Shown here one piece after another: positions 23,670 through 31,658 of a stretch of 36,962 nucleotides of DNA. The stretch comes from an uncultured Robinsoniella sp. (GTDB lineage Bacteria; Bacillota; Clostridia; Lachnospirales; Lachnospiraceae): assembly GCA_900540475.1 (NCBI GenBank), contig UQGG01000061.1:1-36962 (forward strand). The letters are read 5' to 3'. Under the pieces are notes generated by a model. The model saw nothing but the letters and a program-made list of their open reading frames with translations. It ran no database searches and had not been told where the DNA came from. The translations under genes were made by a program, and so were the position numbers. Position 1 is the first letter of the stretch. The number at the start of each line of letters is the position of its first letter.

Positions 23670-23698
23670 ATTTTATCATAATCGCCAATAAGCCGCAA
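23670..23698 (-). promoter_or_regulatory. Promoter of the pyrCFKD operon
   Basis: On the minus strand -35 TTGCGG (23693-23698), a 17-bp spacer and -10 TAAAAT (23670-23675). It lies just after the terminator of the preceding small gene. Confidence 0.6.
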
Positions 23699-23705
23699 GT
23701 AGTTA

Positions 23706-23744
23706 CAAAAAAAAGCAAGAACCCCATTTTCAGTGTTCTTGCTC
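23706..23744 (-). terminator. Intrinsic terminator of the 79-aa membrane protein gene
   Basis: On the minus strand AGCAAGAAC...GTTCTTGCT forms a 9-bp stem (23735-23743/23714-23722) followed by eight Ts. It lies 10 bp after the stop codon of the gene at 23753-23992. Confidence 0.92.
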
Positions 23745-23752
23745 CATTTACC

Positions 23753-23992
23753 CTATTTTGTTTTCAGACTTTTTAATTTATTTTTATATTTTCTGGACAT
23801 TAACTTTTTCTGTAACTTATATTCTTTCTTATGCAGTCTGCCGATCTGTTTTGCATCAGTATCCAAAACCTTCTTCATTTTGTCTGACTGCATCTTCGCG
23901 CTGTTTCTCACAGACAATGCAATAATTAAAACGCCAAGTACTGCCTGTATGATAAGCACAAGCTTTTCTTCCATTTCTTCATTCAGCTTCAT
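23753..23992 (-). CDS. Small membrane protein with basic tail, unknown function
   Basis: The protein is 79 aa. One membrane helix (about residues 10-27: LVLIIQAVLGVLIIALSV) is followed by a strongly basic, probably helical cytoplasmic tail (HKKEYKLQKKLMSRKYKNKLKSLKTK). AAGGAG lies 6 nt before the ATG, and a strong terminator follows, so it is a stand-alone transcription unit. No family was recognised. It diverges from the XRE-type gene. Confidence 0.75.
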   Translation of the reverse strand: MKLNEEMEEKLVLIIQAVLGVLIIALSVRNSAKMQSDKMKKVLDTDAKQIGRLHKKEYKLQKKLMSRKYKNKLKSLKTK

Positions 23993-24300
23993 AACAATCT
24001 CCTTTGCATTTTATTTTGTAATTATTTCGTTTTATATTGTAATAATAATAGTTTTCTAATGTAAGGTTTATTTTATTCGTAACACCATTATACGAACAGA
24101 GATAAAGGATTAACTGTGATACCAAGTAAAGGCAATACGAATGAAATATCCATTACATTATAGCATTTTGGGAATGGTATGTCTAATATAATTCTATATT
24201 TGATATTATATAAAACGAACTAAGTTTGTTAATCTTAAAAGCATTGTACTTTTTCTAATTTGTAATATAATGGTAACTAATATGAAAGGAGAGAAATAAA
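23993..24300. other. AT-rich divergent intergenic region with operator-like dyads
   Basis: This 308-bp gap holds no gene. It contains TTCGTA-N9-TACGAA (24076-24096) and AACGAACT-A-AGTTTGTT (24214-24230), the latter 14 bp upstream of the -35 box of the XRE-type gene. Either could be an operator for that regulator. The second also resembles a damaged SOS box (GAAC-N4-TTTG instead of GAAC-N4-GTTC). Confidence 0.4.
24244..24271 (+). promoter_or_regulatory. Promoter of the XRE-type regulator gene
   Basis: -35 TTGTAC (24244-24249), a 16-bp spacer and a perfect -10 TATAAT (24266-24271), about 30 bp before the ATG. The ribosome site AAGGAG follows at 24285-24291. Confidence 0.65.
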
Positions 24301-24645
24301 ATGTCTTTTGGTAGCAGAATTAAAGCATTACGTATAAGCAAGGGTTTGATGCAGAAAGATATAGCTAAATATTTGAACACATCTGTCACAACTATTTCCA
24401 GTTATGAAAACGACAGATCCAATCCGGATATTACAACAATTACAAAATTAGCTCAGGTTTTCGATATAACCTATGATTATCTTTTTGGTCTTACAGATAT
24501 TAAAGCCAAATTCCAAGATAATTATAGTATTAAGCTACCCAATTCTATTTTAAGCGAAGACCAGAACAAAACACTATCTTCTGAAGATATGATATTTATT
24601 AATAAAATAGCTAAATGTCTTCTCTCTGAGAAAAATAGAATTTAA
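24301..24645 (+). CDS. XRE-family helix-turn-helix regulator
   Basis: The protein is 114 aa. Residues ~5-62 are a Cro/C1-type HTH (IKALRISKGLMQKDIAKYLN, TSVTTISSYENDRSNPDI, TKLAQVFDITYDYLFGLTD). The remaining ~50 residues are a short helical tail without a known effector domain. AAGGAG lies 9 nt before the ATG. It is a single gene between the divergent 79-aa membrane protein gene and a MITE-like remnant. The target is unknown, and self-regulation through the nearby dyads is plausible. Confidence 0.85.
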   Translation: MSFGSRIKALRISKGLMQKDIAKYLNTSVTTISSYENDRSNPDITTITKLAQVFDITYDYLFGLTDIKAKFQDNYSIKLPNSILSEDQNKTLSSEDMIFINKIAKCLLSEKNRI

Positions 24646-24716
24646 AATCTCTAATAATAATTATGATGAGTTCTGTAGCATTTGAGAGGCTATTCGTTAT
24701 TCATCTGATACTATCT

Positions 24717-24872
24717 GGGCAATGAGTTGAGAACTCCATCAGGATAACGGAGCGAATGCCCGCATGCCGTCAAGATGTGCTTCTAAAGGGTTAGAAAATA
24801 CCAGTTTCTACCCACATCTAACTACACTCCCTATATTACACTAAGCGTCTAACCCAGTCCCCCTGAATGATT
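24717..24872 (-). mobile_element. Degenerate copy of the MITE-like repeat
   Basis: Read on the minus strand from 24872 it matches the end of the 13.49-kb copy (GACGCTTaGTG, AATATAGG-AGTGTA) and then the core AGAAACTGGTATTTTCTAACCC. It then matches the extended part seen at the right window edge (GGAGCGAATGCCCGC, CATCAGGAT on the plus strand). No second terminal repeat is found near 24640-24717, so it is a decayed or truncated copy. The rest of the 425-bp gap between the XRE gene and the radical-SAM gene holds only the promoter at 25001-25029. Confidence 0.65.
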
Positions 24873-25000
24873 TATAATCGCCTGGACTCACTCATTTTCA
24901 GCTAAATAAAGCCTCGAATTGTAAATAGTATATTTGTAACCTAAAAATATGCGTTTTAGTATTAGCGCATGTTTGGGAATTGCGGAAACTCTTATTTTCC

Positions 25001-25029
25001 TTGAAATCCCCACCACGCAATGTTATGAT
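25001..25029 (+). promoter_or_regulatory. Promoter of the radical-SAM / DUF4364 / two-component operon
   Basis: -35 TTGAAA (25001-25006), a 17-bp spacer and -10 TATGAT (25024-25029), about 40 bp before the radical-SAM ATG. It is the only good promoter upstream of the four closely spaced genes 25071-28172. Confidence 0.65.
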
Positions 25030-25070
25030 AGGGAATAGAAGAATTTTAACACGTTAAAGGATTATAAATC

Positions 25071-26006
25071 ATGGAAAAATGGGGTGAAAAACCGTATCGT
25101 TCCCTTGATTTTCATTTGAGGGAACAGTTCGGTGAAAAAATATATAAACTCTCTTTAAACGGAGGAATGACTTGTCCAAACCGGGATGGAACGCTTGGCA
25201 GCGGCGGTTGTATTTTCTGCAGTGCCGGTGGTTCCGGAGATTTCGCAGCGGACCGCACGCTTTCCATCCGGGAACAGATTGAATCGCAGAAAAAGGCTTT
25301 GCAGGATAAAAAACCTGCCAAACGTTATATTGCTTATTTCCAGGCTTATACCAATACTTATGCACCGGTTAATTACCTGGAACGGATTTTTACGGAAGCA
25401 ATCACACATCCTGATATTGCCGCTCTTTCCATCGGCACACGACCGGACTGTCTGGGAGCCGATGTTATGGAACTGCTGGGACGCCTGAATCAAATCAAGC
25501 CGGTCTGGGTAGAATTAGGATTACAGACTGTTCATGCAGATACTGCCAGGCTGATCCGCAGAGGCTATGAATTATCCTGTTTTGATACAGCAGTTACACA
25601 GCTTCGCCAGTTACATATTGATGTAATCGTGCATACGATTCTGGGTCTTCCCGGTGAGGGAAACGAACAGGTAATGGAGACGATTTCTTATTTAAATAAA
25701 GCCGAAATCCAGGGCATTAAACTGCACCTGCTTCACATACTAAAAGGAACTGAGCTTGCCGGACTTTATGAATCAGGCGGATGTCCGGTCATGTCAATGG
25801 AAGAATATGTCGATCTTATCATCCTGTGTCTGGAGCACCTTTCCCCGAAGATCACTATTCACAGACTCACCGGGGACGGTCCCAAAGATCTGCTTCTGGC
25901 TCCCCTTTGGAGCAGTAAAAAACGAACGGTACTCAACACCATCCATCAGGAATTAAAATTGAGAAACACCTGGCAGGGGCGCCTGTATCTGCCGGAGTCT
26001 ATATAA
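25071..26006 (+). CDS. Radical SAM protein, YhcC/YtqA family
   Basis: The protein is 311 aa. The [4Fe-4S] cluster motif has the wide first spacing of this family: CPNRDGTLGSGGCIFC (Cys-x11-Cys-x2-Cys, about residues 34-49). Further family landmarks are RYIAYFQAYTNTYAPV, IGTRPDCL, WVELGLQTVHADTARLIRRG and HTILGLPGEG, marking a TIM-barrel radical-SAM core (TIGR01212 group). YtqA/YhcC-type proteins are thought to act in nucleic acid modification, but the substrate is not settled to my knowledge. AAAGGA lies 9 nt before the ATG. It leads an operon with DUF4364 and a two-component pair, each 13 bp apart. Confidence 0.92.
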   Translation: MEKWGEKPYRSLDFHLREQFGEKIYKLSLNGGMTCPNRDGTLGSGGCIFCSAGGSGDFAADRTLSIREQIESQKKALQDKKPAKRYIAYFQAYTNTYAPVNYLERIFTEAITHPDIAALSIGTRPDCLGADVMELLGRLNQIKPVWVELGLQTVHADTARLIRRGYELSCFDTAVTQLRQLHIDVIVHTILGLPGEGNEQVMETISYLNKAEIQGIKLHLLHILKGTELAGLYESGGCPVMSMEEYVDLIILCLEHLSPKITIHRLTGDGPKDLLLAPLWSSKKRTVLNTIHQELKLRNTWQGRLYLPESI

Positions 26007-26019
26007 GAAGGAGTTATCT

Positions 26020-26532
26020 ATGTCAGAACCGTTAACGCTTTACAAATTAATTATTCTGGATATGTTAAAAAAAGTTAATTTCCCCCTGTCCAACAGCCAG
26101 ATCTCTGAATTTATACTGGACAAGGAATATACGACTTATTTTACGCTTCAGCAGGCTATCTCCGAACTGGTTGATTCCGGACTGGTTCATGTGGAAACCA
26201 TCCGCAATACTTCCCAGTACCATCTGACCGATACCGGAAGGGAAACCCTGGAATATTTTGAATACAAGATCTCAAAACCTATTCAGGATGATATTGATGA
26301 TTATTTAAAGAAGCATAAAATGGAATTGCGCAATGAAGTATCGATTGTAGCGGATTATTATAAAAATACAAATAATGAATATGAAGCCCATTGCCAGGTC
26401 AAAGAACGCCACTCTGATCTGATCGATATTACCGTGACCGTACCGCTGAAAGAACAGGCAATTGCCATCTGTGACAACTGGCCTAAAAAGTGCCAGAGTG
26501 TCTATGAATTCATTATGAAAGAATTGATGTAA
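26020..26532 (+). CDS. DUF4364 family winged-helix protein
   Basis: The protein is 170 aa. The N-terminal ~85 residues look like a winged helix (TLYKLIILDMLKKV, SNSQISEFILDKEYTTYFTLQQAISELVDSGLV, YHLTDTGRETLEYF). A C-terminal ~80-residue alpha/beta part follows. This is the DUF4364 plan common in Clostridia, probably DNA-binding. AGAAGGAG lies 6 nt before the ATG. It lies 13 bp after the radical-SAM gene and 13 bp before the response regulator gene. Such close spacing suggests shared transcription with the peptide-sensing genes, not necessarily shared function. Confidence 0.85.
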   Translation: MSEPLTLYKLIILDMLKKVNFPLSNSQISEFILDKEYTTYFTLQQAISELVDSGLVHVETIRNTSQYHLTDTGRETLEYFEYKISKPIQDDIDDYLKKHKMELRNEVSIVADYYKNTNNEYEAHCQVKERHSDLIDITVTVPLKEQAIAICDNWPKKCQSVYEFIMKELM

Positions 26533-26545
26533 ACAGGAGCGGGAT

Positions 26546-27253
26546 ATGTATTCTATTTTAATTGTGGAAGATGACAAATCACTGAGTAATGGAATCGCAC
26601 TGGCACTGCGTGATCCTGAACTCACTTTTTACCAGGCCTTTGATATTCAGAGTGCCTCCGAACTATATAAAACCCATAACATCGCCCTTGTCATTCTGGA
26701 TCTGAATCTGCCGGATGGCAGCGGGCTTGATTTCTTACGGTCTATTCGAAAAATCTCCGAAACCCCTGTTCTGATTTTAACTGCAAATGATCTTGAACTG
26801 GACATTGTTACCGGTCTGGAAACAGGTGCAGACGATTATATTACAAAGCCTTTCAGCCTGATGGTGCTTCGTGCCAGAGTAAACACTCAGATCCGCAGGC
26901 TCAGTACAAAGGAGTCCGGGGATACGCTCAAACGTACTGCCTGTTTTTCGGAAGGCATTCTCTTCTTTGATTTTGAAAATATGGTGTTTAAGAAAAACCA
27001 GGAACGTATGGATCTGAGTAAAACGGAACAGCGTCTGCTGCGCATTCTTACAGAAAATAAAGGCATCACCCTGTCCCGGGGACAACTTGTAGATAAGGTC
27101 TGGACCGATGGCGCTCAGTATGTGGATGAAAATGCACTCTCCGTCACGATTAAGCGCCTTCGCGACAAGCTGGAGGATAACCCGGCTTCTCCCAGGCACA
27201 TAAAGACCGTCTATGGGACAGGCTATACCTGGCAGGAGGAAGTTAATGAATAA
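26546..27253 (+). CDS. OmpR-family response regulator (left module)
   Basis: The protein is 235 aa. The receiver domain has the acidic pair E8-D9-D10, phospho-acceptor D52 (VILDLNLPDG), Thr/Ser in LILTAND and Lys in ITKPF. The C-terminal domain is an OmpR-type winged helix (LSKTEQRLLRILTENKG, VTIKRLRDKLEDN, TVYGTGYTW). It is translationally coupled to the kinase, whose ATG overlaps its end by 8 bp. By analogy with BceR it should activate the ABC transporter genes that follow. A second, separate OmpR-type regulator opens the mirrored module at the right. Confidence 0.93.
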   Translation: MYSILIVEDDKSLSNGIALALRDPELTFYQAFDIQSASELYKTHNIALVILDLNLPDGSGLDFLRSIRKISETPVLILTANDLELDIVTGLETGADDYITKPFSLMVLRARVNTQIRRLSTKESGDTLKRTACFSEGILFFDFENMVFKKNQERMDLSKTEQRLLRILTENKGITLSRGQLVDKVWTDGAQYVDENALSVTIKRLRDKLEDNPASPRHIKTVYGTGYTWQEEVNE

Positions 27254-28172
27254 ACTTATGATCATTTGTATGATTGCCGCTGCTTCTTCTATCGCCATAT
27301 CTGTCTGCCTTGTCATGATTAACAGAATCCAGACCAGACGCCTGTTAGATCAGGTGTCTGATATGGTGGATGAAGCTGCAGGCGGGAATTTCCGGGAAAA
27401 GGTATATGATGAGTCTGTTATGTCAGCACTCAGTGTCAAAATGCATGCCTTTCTTACCCAGACCCTTACTTCTTCCGGCAATTTGCAAAAAGAAAAAGAG
27501 AACATCAATATCCTGATCTCCGATATCTCCCATCAGACCAAAACACCGATTTCCAATATCCTTTTGTATGCCCAGCTGCTTCAGGAATTAGATCTGAATG
27601 ATGACGCCCGGGAATATTCCGCTCAGATTAACTATCAGGTTGAAAAGCTGCGTTTTCTTATTAATGCCCTTATTCGAACCTCCCGGCTGGAAAATGGAAT
27701 TATTACAGTAACGCCCGCCAGGAACCCAGTCAATATGCTTTTTTCACAGGCATTGCTTTCAGCCGACCAGTCCCTTACCACAAAGCACCTGCATCTTCAG
27801 GTTACATTGGAAAATGAAACAGATACTGCATTATTTGATATGAAGTGGACTTTAGAAGCACTCAATAATTTAGTGAATAATGCCATAAAGTATACGAAAG
27901 AAGGCGATACGATCGTCCTCAGCGGAATGCCTTATGAATTATTCTACCGTATAGACGTGACTGATCATGGTATGGGAATCAAAGAGGAGGAGCGCAATAA
28001 GATTTTTACCAGGTTCTACCGCTCCCCTTCCGTCTCTGATGAGGAAGGCATAGGACTTGGGCTATATCTTTCCAGGGAAATTATTACAGCCCAGGGAGGA
28101 TATATGAAAGTAAAATCCCAGCCGGAATGGGGCTCGGTATTTTCCATCTTTCTACCCCGTGGGAATTCTTGA
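27246..28172 (+). CDS. Sensor histidine kinase with minimal N-terminus (left module)
   Basis: The protein is 308 aa. One hydrophobic helix at residues ~5-25 is followed at once by the dimerisation region. The H-box has H96 (ISDISHQTKTPISN). The ATPase has the N-box NNLVNNAIKYT, G1 VTDHGMGIKEEE, the F-box KIFTRFYR and G2 GIGLGLYLSREI. No extracellular sensor domain and no second membrane helix are visible, so ligand sensing probably comes from a partner, as in Bce-type kinases that read the flux of their transporter. The start at 27246 has AGGAGG 6 nt upstream and lies inside the regulator's last codons. Confidence 0.92.
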   Translation: MNKLMIICMIAAASSIAISVCLVMINRIQTRRLLDQVSDMVDEAAGGNFREKVYDESVMSALSVKMHAFLTQTLTSSGNLQKEKENINILISDISHQTKTPISNILLYAQLLQELDLNDDAREYSAQINYQVEKLRFLINALIRTSRLENGIITVTPARNPVNMLFSQALLSADQSLTTKHLHLQVTLENETDTALFDMKWTLEALNNLVNNAIKYTKEGDTIVLSGMPYELFYRIDVTDHGMGIKEEERNKIFTRFYRSPSVSDEEGIGLGLYLSREIITAQGGYMKVKSQPEWGSVFSIFLPRGNS

Positions 28173-28238
28173 GGTACAAATAGGAAGAAATTAGCATTTT
28201 GTTGCAGAAAGACGCTTTATCGATTGAGAAGCGAAATC

Positions 28239-28325
28239 TTTCCACTCCGTTATATTTCAGAAAGAACGTGGAAATAACTTCATGATATAGTCTGTATATA
28301 AGAACTTTATATGCAGGCTATTTTT
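28239..28325 (+). terminator. Terminator-like hairpin between kinase and ABC genes (left module)
   Basis: A 16-bp stem with a few G-U pairs (ATAGTCTGTATATAAG / TTTATATGCAGGCTAT, 28287-28321) has a 3-nt loop and is followed by TTTTT. A smaller hairpin TTTCCAC/GTGGAAA (28239-28245/28268-28274) precedes it. It lies in the 197-bp gap that separates the radSAM-DUF4364-RR-HK genes from the ABC-permease pair. It could end the first transcript or attenuate the second. Confidence 0.75.
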
Positions 28326-28369
28326 AAATAAAAAATATGCTCTGCTCCCAATCAGAAAGGAGATTGAAA

Positions 28370-29038
28370 ATGAATATATTAGAAACTACCCAGTTAAAAA
28401 AATTTTATGGCACCGGTGAAACAGCCGTGAAGGCATTAGACGGTGTTGACCTTACCATTGAAAATGCCTCCTTCACCGCTATTGTAGGTACCTCCGGCAG
28501 TGGAAAATCTACACTTCTTCATATGCTTGGAGGTCTTGACCGCCCAACCAGTGGTAAAGTCCTGGTGGATGGAAAAGACATATTTGCACTAAAAGAAGAA
28601 GAACTCACCATATTCCGCAGGAGGAAAATCGGTTTTGTATTTCAAAATTATAATCTGGTTCCGGTACTGACTGTGCTTGAAAATATTTTACTGCCCATTG
28701 AATTAGACGGCAAAAAACCGGACAGTGAATATATTGATAAAATTATTTCCCTGCTGGGACTGAAATCCAAACTGGATAATCTGCCTAACAATCTGTCCGG
28801 CGGACAGCAGCAGCGTGTTGCAATTGCACGTGCACTGGCATCCAAGCCGGCAATTATCCTTGCGGATGAACCTACCGGGAATCTGGACAGTAAAACCAGC
28901 TCAGATGTGTTGGGACTTTTAAAAATTACCAGCAGTCGTTTTAACCAGACGATTGTTATGATCACCCACAATGAAGAAATTGCTCAGATGGCTGATAGTA
29001 TCATACACATTGAAGACGGGAAGATCGTAAGGGGGTAA
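28370..29038 (+). CDS. ABC transporter ATPase, MacB/BceA type (left module)
   Basis: The 222-aa nucleotide-binding subunit has Walker A GTSGSGKS (40-47), Q-loop FVFQNYNLVPVLT, signature LSGGQQQRVAIARAL, Walker B IILADEPTGNLD and H-loop MITHN. It belongs to the LolD/MacB/BceA clade that pairs with FtsX-type permeases for mechanotransmission or peptide release rather than import. AAAGGAG lies 7 nt before the ATG at 28370; an in-frame ATG at 28337 has no such site. It is followed by the permease after 4 bp. Confidence 0.94.
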   Translation: MNILETTQLKKFYGTGETAVKALDGVDLTIENASFTAIVGTSGSGKSTLLHMLGGLDRPTSGKVLVDGKDIFALKEEELTIFRRRKIGFVFQNYNLVPVLTVLENILLPIELDGKKPDSEYIDKIISLLGLKSKLDNLPNNLSGGQQQRVAIARALASKPAIILADEPTGNLDSKTSSDVLGLLKITSSRFNQTIVMITHNEEIAQMADSIIHIEDGKIVRG

Positions 29039-29042
29039 TGAG

Positions 29043-31643
29043 ATGTTAAAAGTTAAAAATAAAAAAGCCATTCAGCGAATCGCCTGGAAAAGCTTTCAAT
29101 CAAATAAATCCAGGAATTTCATAGCAATGTTTGCAATCATGCTGACCACGATGCTCTTTTGCGCTCTATTTACTATTGGTATCACCATGAATGCTTCCAC
29201 CGAAATGCAAAGCCTGCGGCTTACCGGTGGAAAGGCCCATGCCAGTTTTAAAGTCCTGACAGAAGATCAGTTAAACCGCTTAAAGACACATCCGCTGATC
29301 AAAGAAGCTGCCATAACCAGAATTCTATCCGGGCTGAGTACCGATGCCTATAAAAAGTACCCCTACCAGGCAGAGCTTCGTTACGGAAATGATGCAGCTG
29401 CAGAAGTATTTTTCAGCAAACCGGAAGTTGGACATATACCGGAGTCAGAAAATGAACTGGCTACCGATACTGCACTGCTGGATTTCCTAGGCATAGAACA
29501 TAAGCTGGGTGAAGAAGTGACCCTTACTTTTCCTATGGGCGATACCGAAGTAACCCATACCTTTACCCTTTGCGGATTCTGGGAAAAAGATACATCCATT
29601 ATGCATACCCAGGTCTGGCTTTCACAAGAATATGTTAACAAAACCCTCAAAGAGTACCCAGATGCATCTTCCAATAATTTATCAGCAGGCACCTGGAATC
29701 TGAGCATAATGTTTGCGGACAGCAAAAATATTGAAAAGGATCTGGAAACCGTTGCAAAAGACAATGGATTTACGCTGGATGACCCCAAAGCCTCCAATTA
29801 TCTGGAGACAGGAATAAGCACGGCATACACATCTGTCCGTCTCTCTAACAGTGATGTGATTCTCAATCTGTCCATTTTGGCGCTTGCTGCATTTATCATC
29901 CTTTTGACGGGGTATTTGATTATTTACAATATCTTTCAGATTTCCATTTCAACCGATATCCGTTTCTACGGGCTGCTGAAAACAATCGGCTCCACCCAGA
30001 AACAGATCCGGCGTATTGTACGGATGCAGGCATTTTATCTCTCCTGTGTGGGTATCCCACTTGGGCTGCTCCTGGGCTTTATCGTTGGTACCGGACTGTC
30101 CGGGCTGATTATGAATATGCTAAACACCAGTACCTACATCAGCCCGAATCCACTGATCTTCATTGGCTCTGCCCTGTTTTCAATATTAACAATCATGATT
30201 GCCTGCCGTAAGCCCAGCCGGATGGCTGCAGCCGTAACCCCGGTGGAAGCCACCAAATATACAGAAGGGAATAAAAACTCAAAAACCAGGCGCAAATCCA
30301 AATCCGGAGCTAAGATGCTGCGAATGTCAATCGCAAACCTGAACCGAAACCGGAAAAAAACGGTTCTGGTGGTATTATCCCTGACACTGAGCCTCCTCCT
30401 TTTAAATGCAACTTATACTTTTTCCAGAGGGTTTAATAAGGATCGTTTTTTAAAACAGTTTATCCTTTCTGACTTTGTACTCGGCAATGCAGATTATTTT
30501 AAAATGAGGTTTAATCCCTATAATTCCCAGTCCGCCCTGAGTCAGACTGCAAAAGATGCTCTTCTTGGACAGGAGGGAATCGAAAGCTATGGGGAAGTAG
30601 GAATGAACAGTAAATATGCAACGTCCAGGATGACCGCCGCCGATTTTGAAAAAACTGCAGGCTATCCGTATACCCCGGAATTCAGCCCAGAACCTGCTGA
30701 AATCCCTCCGGATGAAGAAATAGATTCCAGACTGCGGATTTATGGGGTGGATGATTTTACAGCCGGCTACCTAAAAGTTATAGAAGGAACGATTGACCGA
30801 AGCCAGTGGGAAGATCCCCATTCTATCATTCAGGTCATTCTTAAAGATGACTACGGCAATTATAATATCGATGATAAAATCTACCAGGTGGGCGATACCA
30901 TGACTATCGATTATTATGAGGATTTTCCCTGGGATGATGAAGGTAATATGATTCCCGCAGACAGCCGCAAGGTATCTTACACCGTAGCTGCCAGCGTACT
31001 GATTCCCGAGCCTTTGACCAGTCTGACTTTTGGAACCCCCATGTTTGTCCTGTATCAGGATATTTTAAAGCAGGATACGGGAAACGCCTATACGCCCATG
31101 ATCTGCATGGCAAATGCGGATGACGCACACATAGAAAGCATCGAAAATTTCTTAAAAAGTTACACGGAGCAGGCTGAACCTGACATGTCATACAAATCCA
31201 TGATCAGCTATTCAGACAGCTATACGCTGATCCAGACCGCCATCATTACGGTGGGCGGCGGACTCAGCGCAATTATCGCCCTTGTTGGTATCCTGAATTT
31301 TATCAACGCCGAATTAACCAGTATTATGTCCAGAAAGCGGGAGCTTGCCATGATGCAGAGCATCGGCATGACAGGCAGGCAGCTTAAGCAGATGCTTATT
31401 TTAGAAGGTATCTTCTATGGGGTTCTGGCAGTCATAACGGCATCCGTACTGAATATTTTCACCAGCCGGTTCCTATTAAGTCCCATTGAACAGATTTACT
31501 GGTTCTTCGAATACCGCTTTACTATGCTGCCAATCCTGATTGTGTTTCCAATTTTCCTGGTCTTTGGCATTCTGGTTCCCCTGCTATCTTACAAAAAAGC
31601 TGCCAGACAGACCATTGTGGAAAGACTGCGGGAGAACGAGTAG
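29043..31643 (+). CDS. FtsX-type ABC permease, duplicated-domain (left module)
   Basis: The 866-aa permease has two FtsX-like halves: a membrane helix at ~25-49, an extracytoplasmic domain (~50-275) and three helices (~280-305, 335-358, 373-392), then a helix at ~446-465, a second extracytoplasmic domain (~466-735) and three helices (~738-765, 785-810, 830-850). The short segments STDIRFYGLLKTIGSTQKQI and MSRKRELAMMQSIGMTGRQL are the FtsX coupling helices. Large outside domains suit recognition of peptides or lipid-linked targets. AGGGGG lies 7 nt before the ATG. It ends 15 bp from the tail of the mirrored permease. Confidence 0.92.
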   Translation: MLKVKNKKAIQRIAWKSFQSNKSRNFIAMFAIMLTTMLFCALFTIGITMNASTEMQSLRLTGGKAHASFKVLTEDQLNRLKTHPLIKEAAITRILSGLSTDAYKKYPYQAELRYGNDAAAEVFFSKPEVGHIPESENELATDTALLDFLGIEHKLGEEVTLTFPMGDTEVTHTFTLCGFWEKDTSIMHTQVWLSQEYVNKTLKEYPDASSNNLSAGTWNLSIMFADSKNIEKDLETVAKDNGFTLDDPKASNYLETGISTAYTSVRLSNSDVILNLSILALAAFIILLTGYLIIYNIFQISISTDIRFYGLLKTIGSTQKQIRRIVRMQAFYLSCVGIPLGLLLGFIVGTGLSGLIMNMLNTSTYISPNPLIFIGSALFSILTIMIACRKPSRMAAAVTPVEATKYTEGNKNSKTRRKSKSGAKMLRMSIANLNRNRKKTVLVVLSLTLSLLLLNATYTFSRGFNKDRFLKQFILSDFVLGNADYFKMRFNPYNSQSALSQTAKDALLGQEGIESYGEVGMNSKYATSRMTAADFEKTAGYPYTPEFSPEPAEIPPDEEIDSRLRIYGVDDFTAGYLKVIEGTIDRSQWEDPHSIIQVILKDDYGNYNIDDKIYQVGDTMTIDYYEDFPWDDEGNMIPADSRKVSYTVAASVLIPEPLTSLTFGTPMFVLYQDILKQDTGNAYTPMICMANADDAHIESIENFLKSYTEQAEPDMSYKSMISYSDSYTLIQTAIITVGGGLSAIIALVGILNFINAELTSIMSRKRELAMMQSIGMTGRQLKQMLILEGIFYGVLAVITASVLNIFTSRFLLSPIEQIYWFFEYRFTMLPILIVFPIFLVFGILVPLLSYKKAARQTIVERLRENE

Positions 31644-31658
31644 TAAAAGTTCTCATGC

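Noticed and set aside
24214..24230. LexA (SOS) box upstream of the XRE gene
   Set aside because: One half is GAAC but the other is TTTG instead of GTTC; nothing in the neighbouring genes suggests SOS control.
28201..28232. Short similarity (AAGACGCTTT and surroundings) to the MITE-like ends
   Set aside because: Only ~10 bases agree well and the core and second end are missing; could be chance or a very old remnant.
31632..31654. GAGAAC/GTTCTC inverted repeat at the convergent permease junction as a bidirectional terminator
   Set aside because: Six-base stem, 11-nt loop, no T-run; too weak to call, and it overlaps the left permease's last codons.
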